Of a DNA stretch of 6,700 bases, positions 1-5,855 are shown one piece after another. Under the pieces are notes generated by a model. That model was given only the letters and a program-made list of their open reading frames with translations. It was not told the DNA's origin and searched no databases. Made by a program: the position numbers and the translations under genes. The first letter of the stretch is position 1, and every line of letters starts with the position of its first letter. This DNA is from Bacillota bacterium (GTDB taxonomy: Bacteria; Bacillota; Dethiobacteria; Dethiobacterales; Dethiobacteraceae). The stretch is from positions 1 to 6,700 of the forward strand of contig JANKMV010000114.1 in the NCBI GenBank assembly GCA_024650095.1. The letters are read 5' to 3'.

Positions 1-76
1 GCCTTCATGCGAAACCTTGCATATTAAATCGAGCTTTCGCGTGTGGTAGCGAACGCGCAGTGCATGTCCCTACATT
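1..76. other. Intergenic stretch beyond the operon terminator, no gene recognised
   Basis: This short stretch lies downstream of the operon terminator. All minus-strand frames that start here are closed by stops within a few codons. The one exception is an ATG at 8-6 that runs off the window edge; an AAGG lies seven bases upstream of it. That is too little to call a gene. In related operons dxs or a TlyA-type gene often follows ispA, but nothing in these bases shows that. Confidence 0.4.
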
Positions 77-113
77 AAAAAGCGCGCGTTGTGGAACTGA
101 ATGAGCGCGCTTT
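77..113 (-). terminator. Rho-independent terminator of the operon
   Basis: A perfect 9-bp inverted repeat, AAAGCGCGC at 79-87 and GCGCGCTTT at 105-113, encloses a 17-base loop. Read on the minus strand, the stem ends in GCGCGC followed by five T residues, as expected of an intrinsic terminator. It lies 14 bases beyond the ispA stop codon and fits the end of the long minus-strand transcript. On the plus strand the same stem is followed by TTTCTTGCGTTTTTT, so it may also stop transcription coming from the other side. Confidence 0.75.
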
Positions 114-127
114 CTTGCGTTTTTTAG

Positions 128-1000
128 TTAGCTATTACGTTTGACAAGCGTCTGGGCCAACTGCGTTAAATTAGTGGCAGCTTCACCAAAAGGCTGTAGG
201 GCAGCAAAGGCTTCTGTTAGGAGTAGGTCAGCTTTTTGCTGCGCTTTTTCTAATCCGTATAACGCTGGGTAGGTCATTTTTTGTTTACTCACATCAGATC
301 CTGTTTTCTTGCCCAAAGTCGTGTCATCGCCTGTGATATCAAGAATATCATCGACGATTTGAAACGCCAACCCTATTTTTTCAGCAAATTGTGTCAGCGC
401 GGCTACATCTGCAACTGAAGCAGCACCCATAATGGCGCCGCTACGAATACAGCATGTAAAAAGCGCACCTGTTTTATGCTGGTGGATATAATCTAGAATA
501 TCGGCATTGACAGGCTTGCCCTCCGAAATGATGTCCACCACTTGTCCACCAATCATGCCCGCCATCCCGGCAGCACGACTTAGCTCCTGTTGTAATGCCA
601 CGACAACTGCAGCGGGAAAACTTGATTCTGTGGCTAAGGTAGCAAAAGCTTGGGTGAGCAGAGCATCGCCGGCAAGAATAGCCATGGCTTCCCCGAAAAC
701 TTTATGGTTAGAAGGGCGCCCGCGTCTATAGTCATCATTATCCAAAGCGGGTAAATCATCATGAATGAGTGAATAGGTATGAATCATTTCAATGGCACAA
801 GCGGTCGGCATGGCTTCTTGGTGACCGACAGCAAAGATGTCCGCAGTGGCTAATGTTAAGAGCGGTCGCAAGCGTTTGCCACCTGCGAAAACACTGTAGC
901 GGACAGCACGATGTATTTCTGTGGGGAAAGTGGTTGCGGCAGGTAAAAAACGTTCTAGTGCTGTATTGATGTCGTTGATATCTTGCTCCCATGTAGACAT
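128..1000 (-). CDS. ispA: Farnesyl diphosphate synthase (polyprenyl synthetase family)
   Basis: This 290-residue protein has the usual length for bacterial short-chain trans-prenyltransferases, which condense isopentenyl diphosphate with dimethylallyl and geranyl diphosphate in the cytosol. Visible family motifs in order are GGKRLRP (40-46), the first aspartate-rich motif DDLPALD (81-87), GGQVVDI (151-157), the Lys-Thr-Gly at 176-178, and the second aspartate-rich motif DDILD (217-221). The two Asp motifs bind the magnesium ions that hold the diphosphates. Tyr76-Ser77 just before the first motif resembles E. coli IspA and favours a farnesyl (C15) product, although product length is an inference. 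The ATG overlaps the xseB stop by one base (TGATG), with GGGGAG about nine bases upstream. It is the last gene before the terminator, so its expression probably depends on read-through and coupling from xseB. Confidence 0.95.
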   Translation of the reverse strand: MSTWEQDINDINTALERFLPAATTFPTEIHRAVRYSVFAGGKRLRPLLTLATADIFAVGHQEAMPTACAIEMIHTYSLIHDDLPALDNDDYRRGRPSNHKVFGEAMAILAGDALLTQAFATLATESSFPAAVVVALQQELSRAAGMAGMIGGQVVDIISEGKPVNADILDYIHQHKTGALFTCCIRSGAIMGAASVADVAALTQFAEKIGLAFQIVDDILDITGDDTTLGKKTGSDVSKQKMTYPALYGLEKAQQKADLLLTEAFAALQPFGEAATNLTQLAQTLVKRNS

Positions 1001-1248
1001 CAGGCCTGCTCCCCTTCACCGCGAAAGGGAATAAATTCTTCAGATTCCTTTAGTAAAATAGATATTTTATCTTCTACATCATTTAACTTGATGCGGCCTA
1101 ATCGAACCAACTCCATCCCCTCCTGGAAGAGCGACAACGCTTCTTCAAGGGGACAATCACTTCGTTCTAATTTTTGCAAAACGTTTTCCAGTTTCGCTAA
1201 TGACTCTTCAAAGTTCATTGCGTTTGCGCTCTTACTTTTAGCACTCAT
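1000..1248 (-). CDS. xseB: Exodeoxyribonuclease VII small subunit
   Basis: This 82-residue protein matches XseB, several copies of which coat the XseA subunit in exonuclease VII. That enzyme degrades single-stranded DNA to oligonucleotides in repair and recombination. The family core is visible as NFEESLAKLENVLQKLE (12-28), then LEEALSLFQEG (34-44) and a helical segment through LNDVEDKISIL (55-65), which together form a helical hairpin. I place the start at 1248 and not at the ATG two codons upstream (1254). The GGAGG is only one base from the upstream ATG but seven bases from this one, and ATG 1248 overlaps the xseA stop in a classic ATGA. Its own stop overlaps the ispA start by one base. 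The position between xseA and ispA is common in bacteria. Confidence 0.93.
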   Translation of the reverse strand: MSAKSKSANAMNFEESLAKLENVLQKLERSDCPLEEALSLFQEGMELVRLGRIKLNDVEDKISILLKESEEFIPFRGEGEQA

Positions 1249-2468
1249 TGGCATTCCTCCGTCTTTATATCCCGTATTTGGGCTCCCGCGTGACCGAGTC
1301 GCAAGCGAATCTGCACGTTATCGCCAATCTGCAGATATTTTGCATCTCGCACAACCTGTCCAGCTTGATCATAGCAAATGGAGAAACCTCGCTCCAGTAC
1401 AGCCTCCGGATTAAGAGCTCCTAGTTTACCCATTAATATATCTAATTTCGCTGTGCGTCCCTGTACAAGATAGGCCATGCGTGCTTCCAAGCGCGAGTAA
1501 AGATTATCTAGTGTTTGGGTGGCTTGCTCTACTCGCTCTAGCGGTCGGGTTAATACTCGTGCTGCCGCTAATTTTTCCAGATACCGTTTATCCTGCTCTA
1601 TTCTACCGTTTACCTTTTGTATTAAACGGCGTTGCGTTACTTCTAGAAACTGCATAATTTCCCTCTGATCGGGGACTGCCAGTTCGGCTGCTGCCGTCGG
1701 TGTGGCCGCTCTCATATCCGCCACAAAATCGGCGATGGTAAAGTCCGTTTCGTGGCCGACCGCCGCAATTACAGGAATTTCAGAGTCGAAGATGGCACGC
1801 GCCACTATCTCTTCGTTAAAAGCCCATAATTCCTCAATTGAGCCACCCCCTCGCCCAGTAATGAGTACATCCATCGCTGGTACTGTGTTCATGAAACCAA
1901 TGGCTTCTGCAATCTGCGCTGGTGCCCCCGGACCTTGGACTAGGACTGGCACTATAAGCACCTCAGCTTGGGGATAACGTCGCGTCAAGGTGGTAACAAT
2001 GTCACGAATGGCCGCCCCTGTAGGTGAAGTGATCACACCAATACGTTGTGGAAAGCGGGGCAGAGGTTTCTTCCATTCATCCGAAAATAAACCTTCTGCC
2101 ATTAATTTTGCTCTCAATTCCTCAAAAGCGGCAAAGAGACTACCCACCCCTTCCGGCAGCATGGACTCGACATAAAGCTGATACTGTCCATCCCGTTCAT
2201 AGATGGAAAGTTTACCATTAATCACAACCTTCATGCCGTTTGCTGGCCGAAAGGTGAGGCGGGCGTTAGCGCTACGGAACATCACACAGCGTAAGGCAGC
2301 TTGCGAATCTTTGAGTGTAAAGTACATATGACCAGAGCTATGATGCTTAAAATTAGAGATTTCACCACTGACCCGCAGCCGGTTAAGCTGGGGGTCAGCT
2401 GTAAAAAGGTTCTTAATATATGTTGTTAACTGTCCCACGGTGAGGACACGAACATTTTGTACTGACAT
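1245..2468 (-). CDS. xseA: Exodeoxyribonuclease VII large subunit
   Basis: This 407-residue protein is full length for XseA, the catalytic subunit of exonuclease VII. An N-terminal OB-fold for single-stranded DNA is seen at about residues 5-102, with VSGEISNF at 33-40 and GHMYFTLKD at 46-54. The catalytic domain follows with GVITSPTGAAIRD (144-156), GRGGGSIEELWAFN (205-218), AVGHETDFTIADFVAD (236-251) and RAATPTAAAE (253-262). A long helical region at about 267-345, probably coiled coil, comes next and is where XseB subunits bind. The typical C-terminal LNPEAVLERGFSI is at 352-364. No key residue appears lost. The ATG is one base downstream of the divergent folD stop. The best Shine-Dalgarno candidate, GGAG, sits somewhat far upstream inside folD, so translation probably depends on coupling. 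Confidence 0.96.
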   Translation of the reverse strand: MSVQNVRVLTVGQLTTYIKNLFTADPQLNRLRVSGEISNFKHHSSGHMYFTLKDSQAALRCVMFRSANARLTFRPANGMKVVINGKLSIYERDGQYQLYVESMLPEGVGSLFAAFEELRAKLMAEGLFSDEWKKPLPRFPQRIGVITSPTGAAIRDIVTTLTRRYPQAEVLIVPVLVQGPGAPAQIAEAIGFMNTVPAMDVLITGRGGGSIEELWAFNEEIVARAIFDSEIPVIAAVGHETDFTIADFVADMRAATPTAAAELAVPDQREIMQFLEVTQRRLIQKVNGRIEQDKRYLEKLAAARVLTRPLERVEQATQTLDNLYSRLEARMAYLVQGRTAKLDILMGKLGALNPEAVLERGFSICYDQAGQVVRDAKYLQIGDNVQIRLRLGHAGAQIRDIKTEECQ

Positions 2469-2469
2469 T

Positions 2470-3306
2470 TTACTTGCAACACTCCAACAAATTCGTTAGT
2501 AACATCGTCATGGTCATGGGACCTACACCACCCGGAACTTCTGTAATCCAACCCGCTACCCGTGCGGCGCTGCTGTGCTCCACATCACCCACCAAATGGG
2601 TCCCAACAGAGTTTGACCCTACATCAATGACAACCGCACCTGGCTTAATCATAGCGCCAGTAATCATCTCCGGGTGACCTGTAGCCACCACGAGAATATC
2701 GGCTTGGCGTGTCAGTTCGGCCAGATACCAAGAACGCGAGTGTGCAAAGGACACGGTAGCATTGAGTTCAAGGAGTAAGAAGCCAATGGGCAAACCAACA
2801 TGTTGACTTCGCCCCACAATAACGGCACGTTTACCCGCAATTTCAACACCCGTAGATTCAATTAGTTTAATCACACCACGTGGGGTAAAAGGAATAAAAC
2901 GCTTGTCACCAATGAGGAAGTTGCCCACGTTAAACGGACTAACACCTTCCACATCCTTGTCTGGGTCAAGATGGCTGACAATATCGTGATAATCAATATG
3001 TTTAGGTACTGGATGCACATTAATCCCCGTAATTTTGGGGTTTTGGTTTAGCTTTTGTATGAGTTCAATCACTTCGCGTTGTGAAGACAAAGCATGGAGA
3101 GAATGAAGTTCGCAATAGATGCCCGCTGCCTCGCAGATACGCTTCTTAAGTTGCGCAACATGGGTACGGCCGCGCGGACTTTCCACAAGGACGATGGCCA
3201 ACCCGGGCTGCCTCTTTTTGTCTGCTTTTAATTTTGCTACTTGCTGCTTTATTTCTTTACGTATGCCCATGGCAATGTCTGTGCCTTTAATGATTTTAGT
3301 AGCCAT
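2470..3306 (-). CDS. Divergent FolD-like protein with altered active site
   Basis: This intact 278-residue protein belongs to the FolD family, whose usual members oxidise methylene-tetrahydrofolate with NADP and hydrolyse methenyl-tetrahydrofolate. Fold markers are clear: PGLAIVLV (34-41), KDVEG (117-121), PFTPRG (139-144), GRSQHVGLP (165-173), VVIDVG (225-230) and PGGVGPMTMTMLL (258-270). Aligned by eye with E. coli FolD, catalytic Lys54 is kept. Tyr50 is replaced by Val50, the Gln of VQLPLP by His98 (followed by a one-residue deletion), and the second Asp of KDVDG by Glu120. The Cys before TP is Phe140, and CHS in the cofactor domain is AHS (188-190). It may be a poor dehydrogenase/cyclohydrolase, a regulatory partner of the neighbouring FolD, or an enzyme for another pterin; none is shown. 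AGGAGGG lies eight bases before ATG, and 14 bases separate it from folD. There is no sign of a frameshift. Confidence 0.85.
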   Translation of the reverse strand: MATKIIKGTDIAMGIRKEIKQQVAKLKADKKRQPGLAIVLVESPRGRTHVAQLKKRICEAAGIYCELHSLHALSSQREVIELIQKLNQNPKITGINVHPVPKHIDYHDIVSHLDPDKDVEGVSPFNVGNFLIGDKRFIPFTPRGVIKLIESTGVEIAGKRAVIVGRSQHVGLPIGFLLLELNATVSFAHSRSWYLAELTRQADILVVATGHPEMITGAMIKPGAVVIDVGSNSVGTHLVGDVEHSSAARVAGWITEVPGGVGPMTMTMLLTNLLECCK

Positions 3307-3320
3307 TGCAATCCCTCCTT

Positions 3321-4181
3321 TTATTTCAGGCCATGTTTGCGCTTAAATGCTTGTAATGTATTCAACATCAGCATGGTAATGGTCATGGGGCCGACACCAC
3401 CGGGTACGGGTGTAATATACGACGCTACTTCTTTGACACTTTCCACGTCCACATCACCCACTAATTTTTCCCCCACACGTGTTACACCCACATCAATGAC
3501 CACTGCATTTTTTTTAATCATATCACCCGTAATTAATCCAGGTTCACCCACTGCCACCACCACCACATCACCTTCACGGCAAACAGCGGCCAGATCAGGC
3601 GTATTTGAGTGACAGACTGTGACAGTGGCGTGTTGACGTAACATCAATAATGAAATGGGTTTGCCCACAATATTACTGCGTCCAACTACAACCACGTGCT
3701 TCCCTTTAAGGTCGTAGTGAATATGCTCTAGTATCTTCATACAGGCATTAGGAGTACAGGGAATAAAAGAATCCTTACCACTTACGAGATTCCCCACATT
3801 TCTAGGATGAAATCCATCCACATCTTTCTTATGATTTATAGCATCAATTACAGCTTTTTCATCGATCTGATCAGGTAGCGGTAGTTGCACAAGAATCCCA
3901 TGAATGGAATCATCTTCATTAAGCTCCTCAATTAAATGCAGTACATCTTTCTGTTTCGTATCAGCGGGCACGTGCCGCACCACAGAATGGTACCCAAACA
4001 CTTTACCTCTTTTTTGCTTGCCCACCACATAGGCTCGAGAGGCAGGATCTTCTCCGACAAGTACCACACCTAATCCGGGCACATCCCCTCCGGTTAATTC
4101 CTTGAGAGTTGCAAGCTCACTCACAATTTGAGATCTGATTGTGGTGGCGACTTCTTTACCATAGACGAATTTCGCGCTCAT
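3321..4181 (-). CDS. folD: Bifunctional methylenetetrahydrofolate dehydrogenase / methenyltetrahydrofolate cyclohydrolase
   Basis: This 286-residue protein is a canonical FolD, the cytosolic enzyme that interconverts 5,10-methylene-, 5,10-methenyl- and 10-formyl-tetrahydrofolate. All catalytic positions are present: Tyr51 and Lys55 in YVVGK, Gln99 in GILVQLPLP (95-103), and Asp122 in KDVDGFHP (119-126). PCTP (141-144), the NADP-binding GRSNIVGKP (167-175), CHSNT (190-194) and PGGVGPMTI (260-268) complete the pattern. An upstream in-frame ATG at 4292 would add 37 residues that resemble nothing in the family. I chose 4181 because it gives the family N-terminus and has GGAGGG at 4192-4187, with five bases between it and the ATG. 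A 315-base gap with promoter-like and hairpin elements precedes it, so it is probably the first gene of a sub-operon with the divergent copy, xseA, xseB and ispA. It should supply one-carbon units for purine, formyl-methionine and possibly acetogenic pathways. Confidence 0.96.
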   Translation of the reverse strand: MSAKFVYGKEVATTIRSQIVSELATLKELTGGDVPGLGVVLVGEDPASRAYVVGKQKRGKVFGYHSVVRHVPADTKQKDVLHLIEELNEDDSIHGILVQLPLPDQIDEKAVIDAINHKKDVDGFHPRNVGNLVSGKDSFIPCTPNACMKILEHIHYDLKGKHVVVVGRSNIVGKPISLLMLRQHATVTVCHSNTPDLAAVCREGDVVVVAVGEPGLITGDMIKKNAVVIDVGVTRVGEKLVGDVDVESVKEVASYITPVPGGVGPMTITMLMLNTLQAFKRKHGLK

Positions 4182-4205
4182 GTAATCCCTCCATTCTGTT
4201 TGTTC

Positions 4206-4236
4206 TACTGCGCCTCGGAAACACAAGCCCGCAGTA
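4206..4236 (-). promoter_or_regulatory. Hairpin just upstream of the folD ribosome binding site
   Basis: TACTGCG at 4206-4212 and CGCAGTA at 4230-4236 form a perfect 7-bp inverted repeat. On the minus-strand RNA the inside can add a four-pair helix with one G-U pair (CUUG with CGAG). It ends 13 bases before the folD Shine-Dalgarno. No U-run follows, so it is not an intrinsic terminator; a role in mRNA stability or translation is possible. A second palindrome, CAGTACTG (4232-4239), shares part of one arm. Confidence 0.4.
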
Positions 4237-4260
4237 CTGTTACACTTTCCAAAAGAGGAA

Positions 4261-4304
4261 ATATTTTTTGCATAAAATATGCTTGTGCCCAATGGTTATG
4301 TTAA
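4261..4304 (-). promoter_or_regulatory. Candidate sigma-A promoter with overlapping AT-rich palindrome, upstream of folD
   Basis: On the minus strand, TTAACA (4304-4299) is followed after exactly 17 bases by CATATT (4281-4276); these match the -35 and -10 consensus at five and four of six positions. The -10 element lies inside nested inverted repeats: GCATA/TATGC (4270-4274 and 4278-4282) and the mutually exclusive ATATTTT/AAAATAT (4261-4267 and 4274-4280). Such a placement would suit an operator, but no regulator is identified. If used, the folD 5' untranslated region would be about 85-90 bases. Confidence 0.35.
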
Positions 4305-4365
4305 ATAGACCGTCGCCATAACGATCTTGCTACTTTTGCTTGAGAGCAGATCACCCGTTAAGGGT
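4295..4365 (-). promoter_or_regulatory. Three abutting hairpins in the folD leader, candidate structured RNA
   Basis: Three inverted repeats sit end to end. In transcript order they are ACCC/GGGT (4362-4365 with 4353-4356, loop of 5), an 8-bp stem with one bulged base (4345-4352 with 4323-4331, loop of 13), and GTTATG/CATAAC (4317-4322 with 4295-4300, loop of 16). No unpaired base separates them. If transcription starts at the TATAAT box upstream, this whole chain lies in the folD leader. It does not match the ZTP, tetrahydrofolate or T-box motifs as I know them. The helices are individually short, so the structure is tentative. Confidence 0.3.
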
Positions 4366-4403
4366 AGTACCATATCGCTATATTAACATTCGTCGTACCT
4401 ACT

Positions 4404-4433
4404 ATTATATCCTCTCTGTAAAATATGAATAAA
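4404..4433 (-). promoter_or_regulatory. Candidate promoter with perfect TATAAT box, distal to folD
   Basis: A perfect TATAAT occurs on the minus strand at 4409-4404 inside GAGGATATAATAG. The only -35 candidate is TTTATT (4433-4428) with an 18-base spacer, a weak match at three of six positions. There is no TG extension. Transcription from here would begin near 4397 and give a leader of about 215 bases before folD. No terminator is visible between the TsaD-like gene and this site, so read-through from upstream is also likely. Confidence 0.4.
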
Positions 4434-4496
4434 GCCTTAAACATGAATGTGTTTCCTTCCTTTCACGAGCAAACATAGTCATGCAAGGGGTGGCGC

Positions 4497-5423
4497 TCAC
4501 CGAACATGACGCTGTGCATAAATAGCTGCCCCCACGGCATTATCACCTGCAAAGCGGGGGTCGGCAAACGCGCAGAGAATACCGATGCGCTCCGCCAAGT
4601 AGGTGCGTATAAAATGGTTAGCCATGACACCGCCCATAAAAAGTATGGGCTTGTGCCCAAATTTCTTGCTCGCTGCGTTACTAAGGCGTAGCAAAGATTC
4701 GGCAATACAACGTTCCACACCACGAGCAACGGCAGCGTAATCGGCTTCACCCGTGGCAAGTATTCGTTGCACATGACTTTCTGGACCGGATAATGACATG
4801 GTTACACCGTCTACGGCAACGGGCACAGCGACTATTTTTCCTCCAGCGCTAGTAGCGAGTGCTTCTAGCTGAGGGCCGGCAGGAAAAGATAGACCCATAG
4901 CTACACCTATACGGTCAATAAATTGTCCTGCATGCAGATCGGTACTGCCACCTAGCTCAATTATTTCCATGCCGTCTACTAGCTTCACATCTAACAATTC
5001 TGTCGTACCACCAGAGACATGCAGCGCGTAAAAATTTTCCCACTCAACTTGCGCAGACCATATACCCGCCAAGAGATGACCCTCCTGGTGCGAAAGCGTA
5101 ACACATGACACATTAAAGAAGGTAGCTAGGGTGCGAGCATAGGATAAACCCACAGCAAAGACAGGCATGTAAGAATCAGGAAGCGGTCGTGGCTTGCTAG
5201 AGACGGCCACCGCCTGCAGACCTACGGCCCCCACTTCAGCTTTAATTTGTTCTGCTAGTTGTGGTAAATTTTGCAAATGTTGCCACACCCCATTAGACTG
5301 ACGCAAACCCCGCTCCCCTTGAGGCACAGTAAGGAGCGTACGCGCCTCAGACAACAAACGTCCCCGGGTGTCAACGACAGCCAGGGACGTAGTATAACAA
5401 GATGTATCAATACCTAAAAACAT
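4497..5423 (-). CDS. TsaD/Kae1-like (Gcp-like domain) protein of unknown function
   Basis: This 308-residue protein has the ASKHA-fold Gcp/Kae1 domain, often annotated as O-sialoglycoprotein endopeptidase. True TsaD makes the N6-threonylcarbamoyl group on tRNA and is usually about 340 residues. Shared features are LGIDTSC (3-9), the metal motif HQEGH (His112, His116), VSGGTTE (136-142), TDLHAGQFIDRIGVAMGL (161-178), GGVMAN (264-269) and GDNAVGAA (293-300) with Asp294 as third metal ligand. Several signatures differ. TSCDET is TSCYTT. The GPGL segment of the nucleotide pocket is SSKPRPLPDS (75-84). PGGP is PAGP (181-184). FSFSGLKT is MSLSGPES (209-216). It is therefore probably a paralog that binds metal and perhaps nucleotide, with a separate role from tRNA modification. 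The ATG overlaps the nusB stop by one base (TAATG), with AAGGGGGA just upstream, which implies coupling to nusB. Confidence 0.85.
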   Translation of the reverse strand: MFLGIDTSCYTTSLAVVDTRGRLLSEARTLLTVPQGERGLRQSNGVWQHLQNLPQLAEQIKAEVGAVGLQAVAVSSKPRPLPDSYMPVFAVGLSYARTLATFFNVSCVTLSHQEGHLLAGIWSAQVEWENFYALHVSGGTTELLDVKLVDGMEIIELGGSTDLHAGQFIDRIGVAMGLSFPAGPQLEALATSAGGKIVAVPVAVDGVTMSLSGPESHVQRILATGEADYAAVARGVERCIAESLLRLSNAASKKFGHKPILFMGGVMANHFIRTYLAERIGILCAFADPRFAGDNAVGAAIYAQRHVR

Positions 5424-5842
5424 TACTCTTCCCCCTTGCTGTCTGCACGTTCACGGATAAGCTTGTCCAAAACGCCATTGAGAAATTTAGCAGACTCCTC
5501 ACCATTGTAAGCTTTGCAAAGTTCAAGGGCTTCATTAATGGAAACGGCCGAGGGTATATCATCACGGTATAGGAGCTCATAAACAGCCAAACGCAGAATG
5601 CTTCTGTCCACAGCCGCCAACCGGTCAAACTGCCAGTGTTGTAGATAGGGCAGAATAACCTGATCAAGTTCCTCCTGCTTTTCGAGGGTACCTACTACCA
5701 GTTCTCGGGAAAAAGTGGCTAGGGCAGGCCGTAACCCGCTATCCTCTAACAGGGCAGACAGGGCAGGCTCTACACCATTATTACCTTGATCATATTGAAA
5801 TAGAGTTTGAAAAGCAATTTCTCTTGCCACATGTCGGCTCAT
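5423..5842 (-). CDS. nusB: Transcription antitermination factor NusB
   Basis: This 139-residue all-helical protein has the usual NusB length. NusB pairs with NusE (ribosomal protein S10), binds boxA RNA, and supports antitermination of rRNA transcription. Family signatures are SRHVAREIAFQTLFQYD (2-18), where the basic residues contact RNA, then FDRLAAVDRSILRLAVYELL (72-91), DDIPSAVSINEALELCKAY (94-112) and FLNGVLDKL (120-128). An in-frame ATG at 5914 would add 24 unrelated residues that overlap the DUF2273 gene. The start at 5842 gives the conserved N-terminus and has TGGAG seven bases upstream. It lies 13 bases after the DUF2273 gene and shares one base with the TsaD-like gene. Confidence 0.95.
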   Translation of the reverse strand: MSRHVAREIAFQTLFQYDQGNNGVEPALSALLEDSGLRPALATFSRELVVGTLEKQEELDQVILPYLQHWQFDRLAAVDRSILRLAVYELLYRDDIPSAVSINEALELCKAYNGEESAKFLNGVLDKLIRERADSKGEE

Positions 5843-5855
5843 AACCACACTCCAG

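Noticed and set aside
1249..1254. xseB start two codons upstream at 1254
   Set aside because: The GGAGG is one base from that ATG, too close to work well, while the ATG at 1248 has good spacing and an ATGA overlap with xseA.
2470..3306. Divergent folD as a pseudogene
   Set aside because: There is no stop or frameshift, the ribosome binding site is strong, and the C-terminal cofactor-binding motifs are intact. Only a few pocket residues are changed.
4182..4292. Longer folD starting at the in-frame ATG at 4292
   Set aside because: The extra 37 residues do not resemble FolD N-termini and would cover the leader elements. The ATG at 4181 has a strong GGAGGG and gives the normal family length.
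4276..4330. ZTP (pfl) riboswitch before folD, suggested by TGGCGA and TTGGGCA on the minus strand
   Set aside because: Only fragments resemble the class. The 3' core is CCATTGGGCA where CCGCCTGGGCA is expected, the spacing is very short, and the central conserved segment is absent.
4360..4371. T-box-like AAGGGTAGTACC
   Set aside because: It is on the plus strand, opposite to every gene here, lacks the ACCGCG ending, and is explained by the ACCC/GGGT hairpin. No aminoacyl-tRNA synthetase or amino-acid gene follows.
4440..4499. Terminator directly after the TsaD-like gene
   Set aside because: The only repeat is GAGC/GCTC with a long loop and no T-run on the minus strand, so read-through into the folD leader is more likely.
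4463..4774. Open frame of 103 codons on the minus strand overlapping the TsaD-like gene
   Set aside because: It is a shadow frame inside a clear protein-coding gene, with no family resemblance and no ribosome binding site of note.
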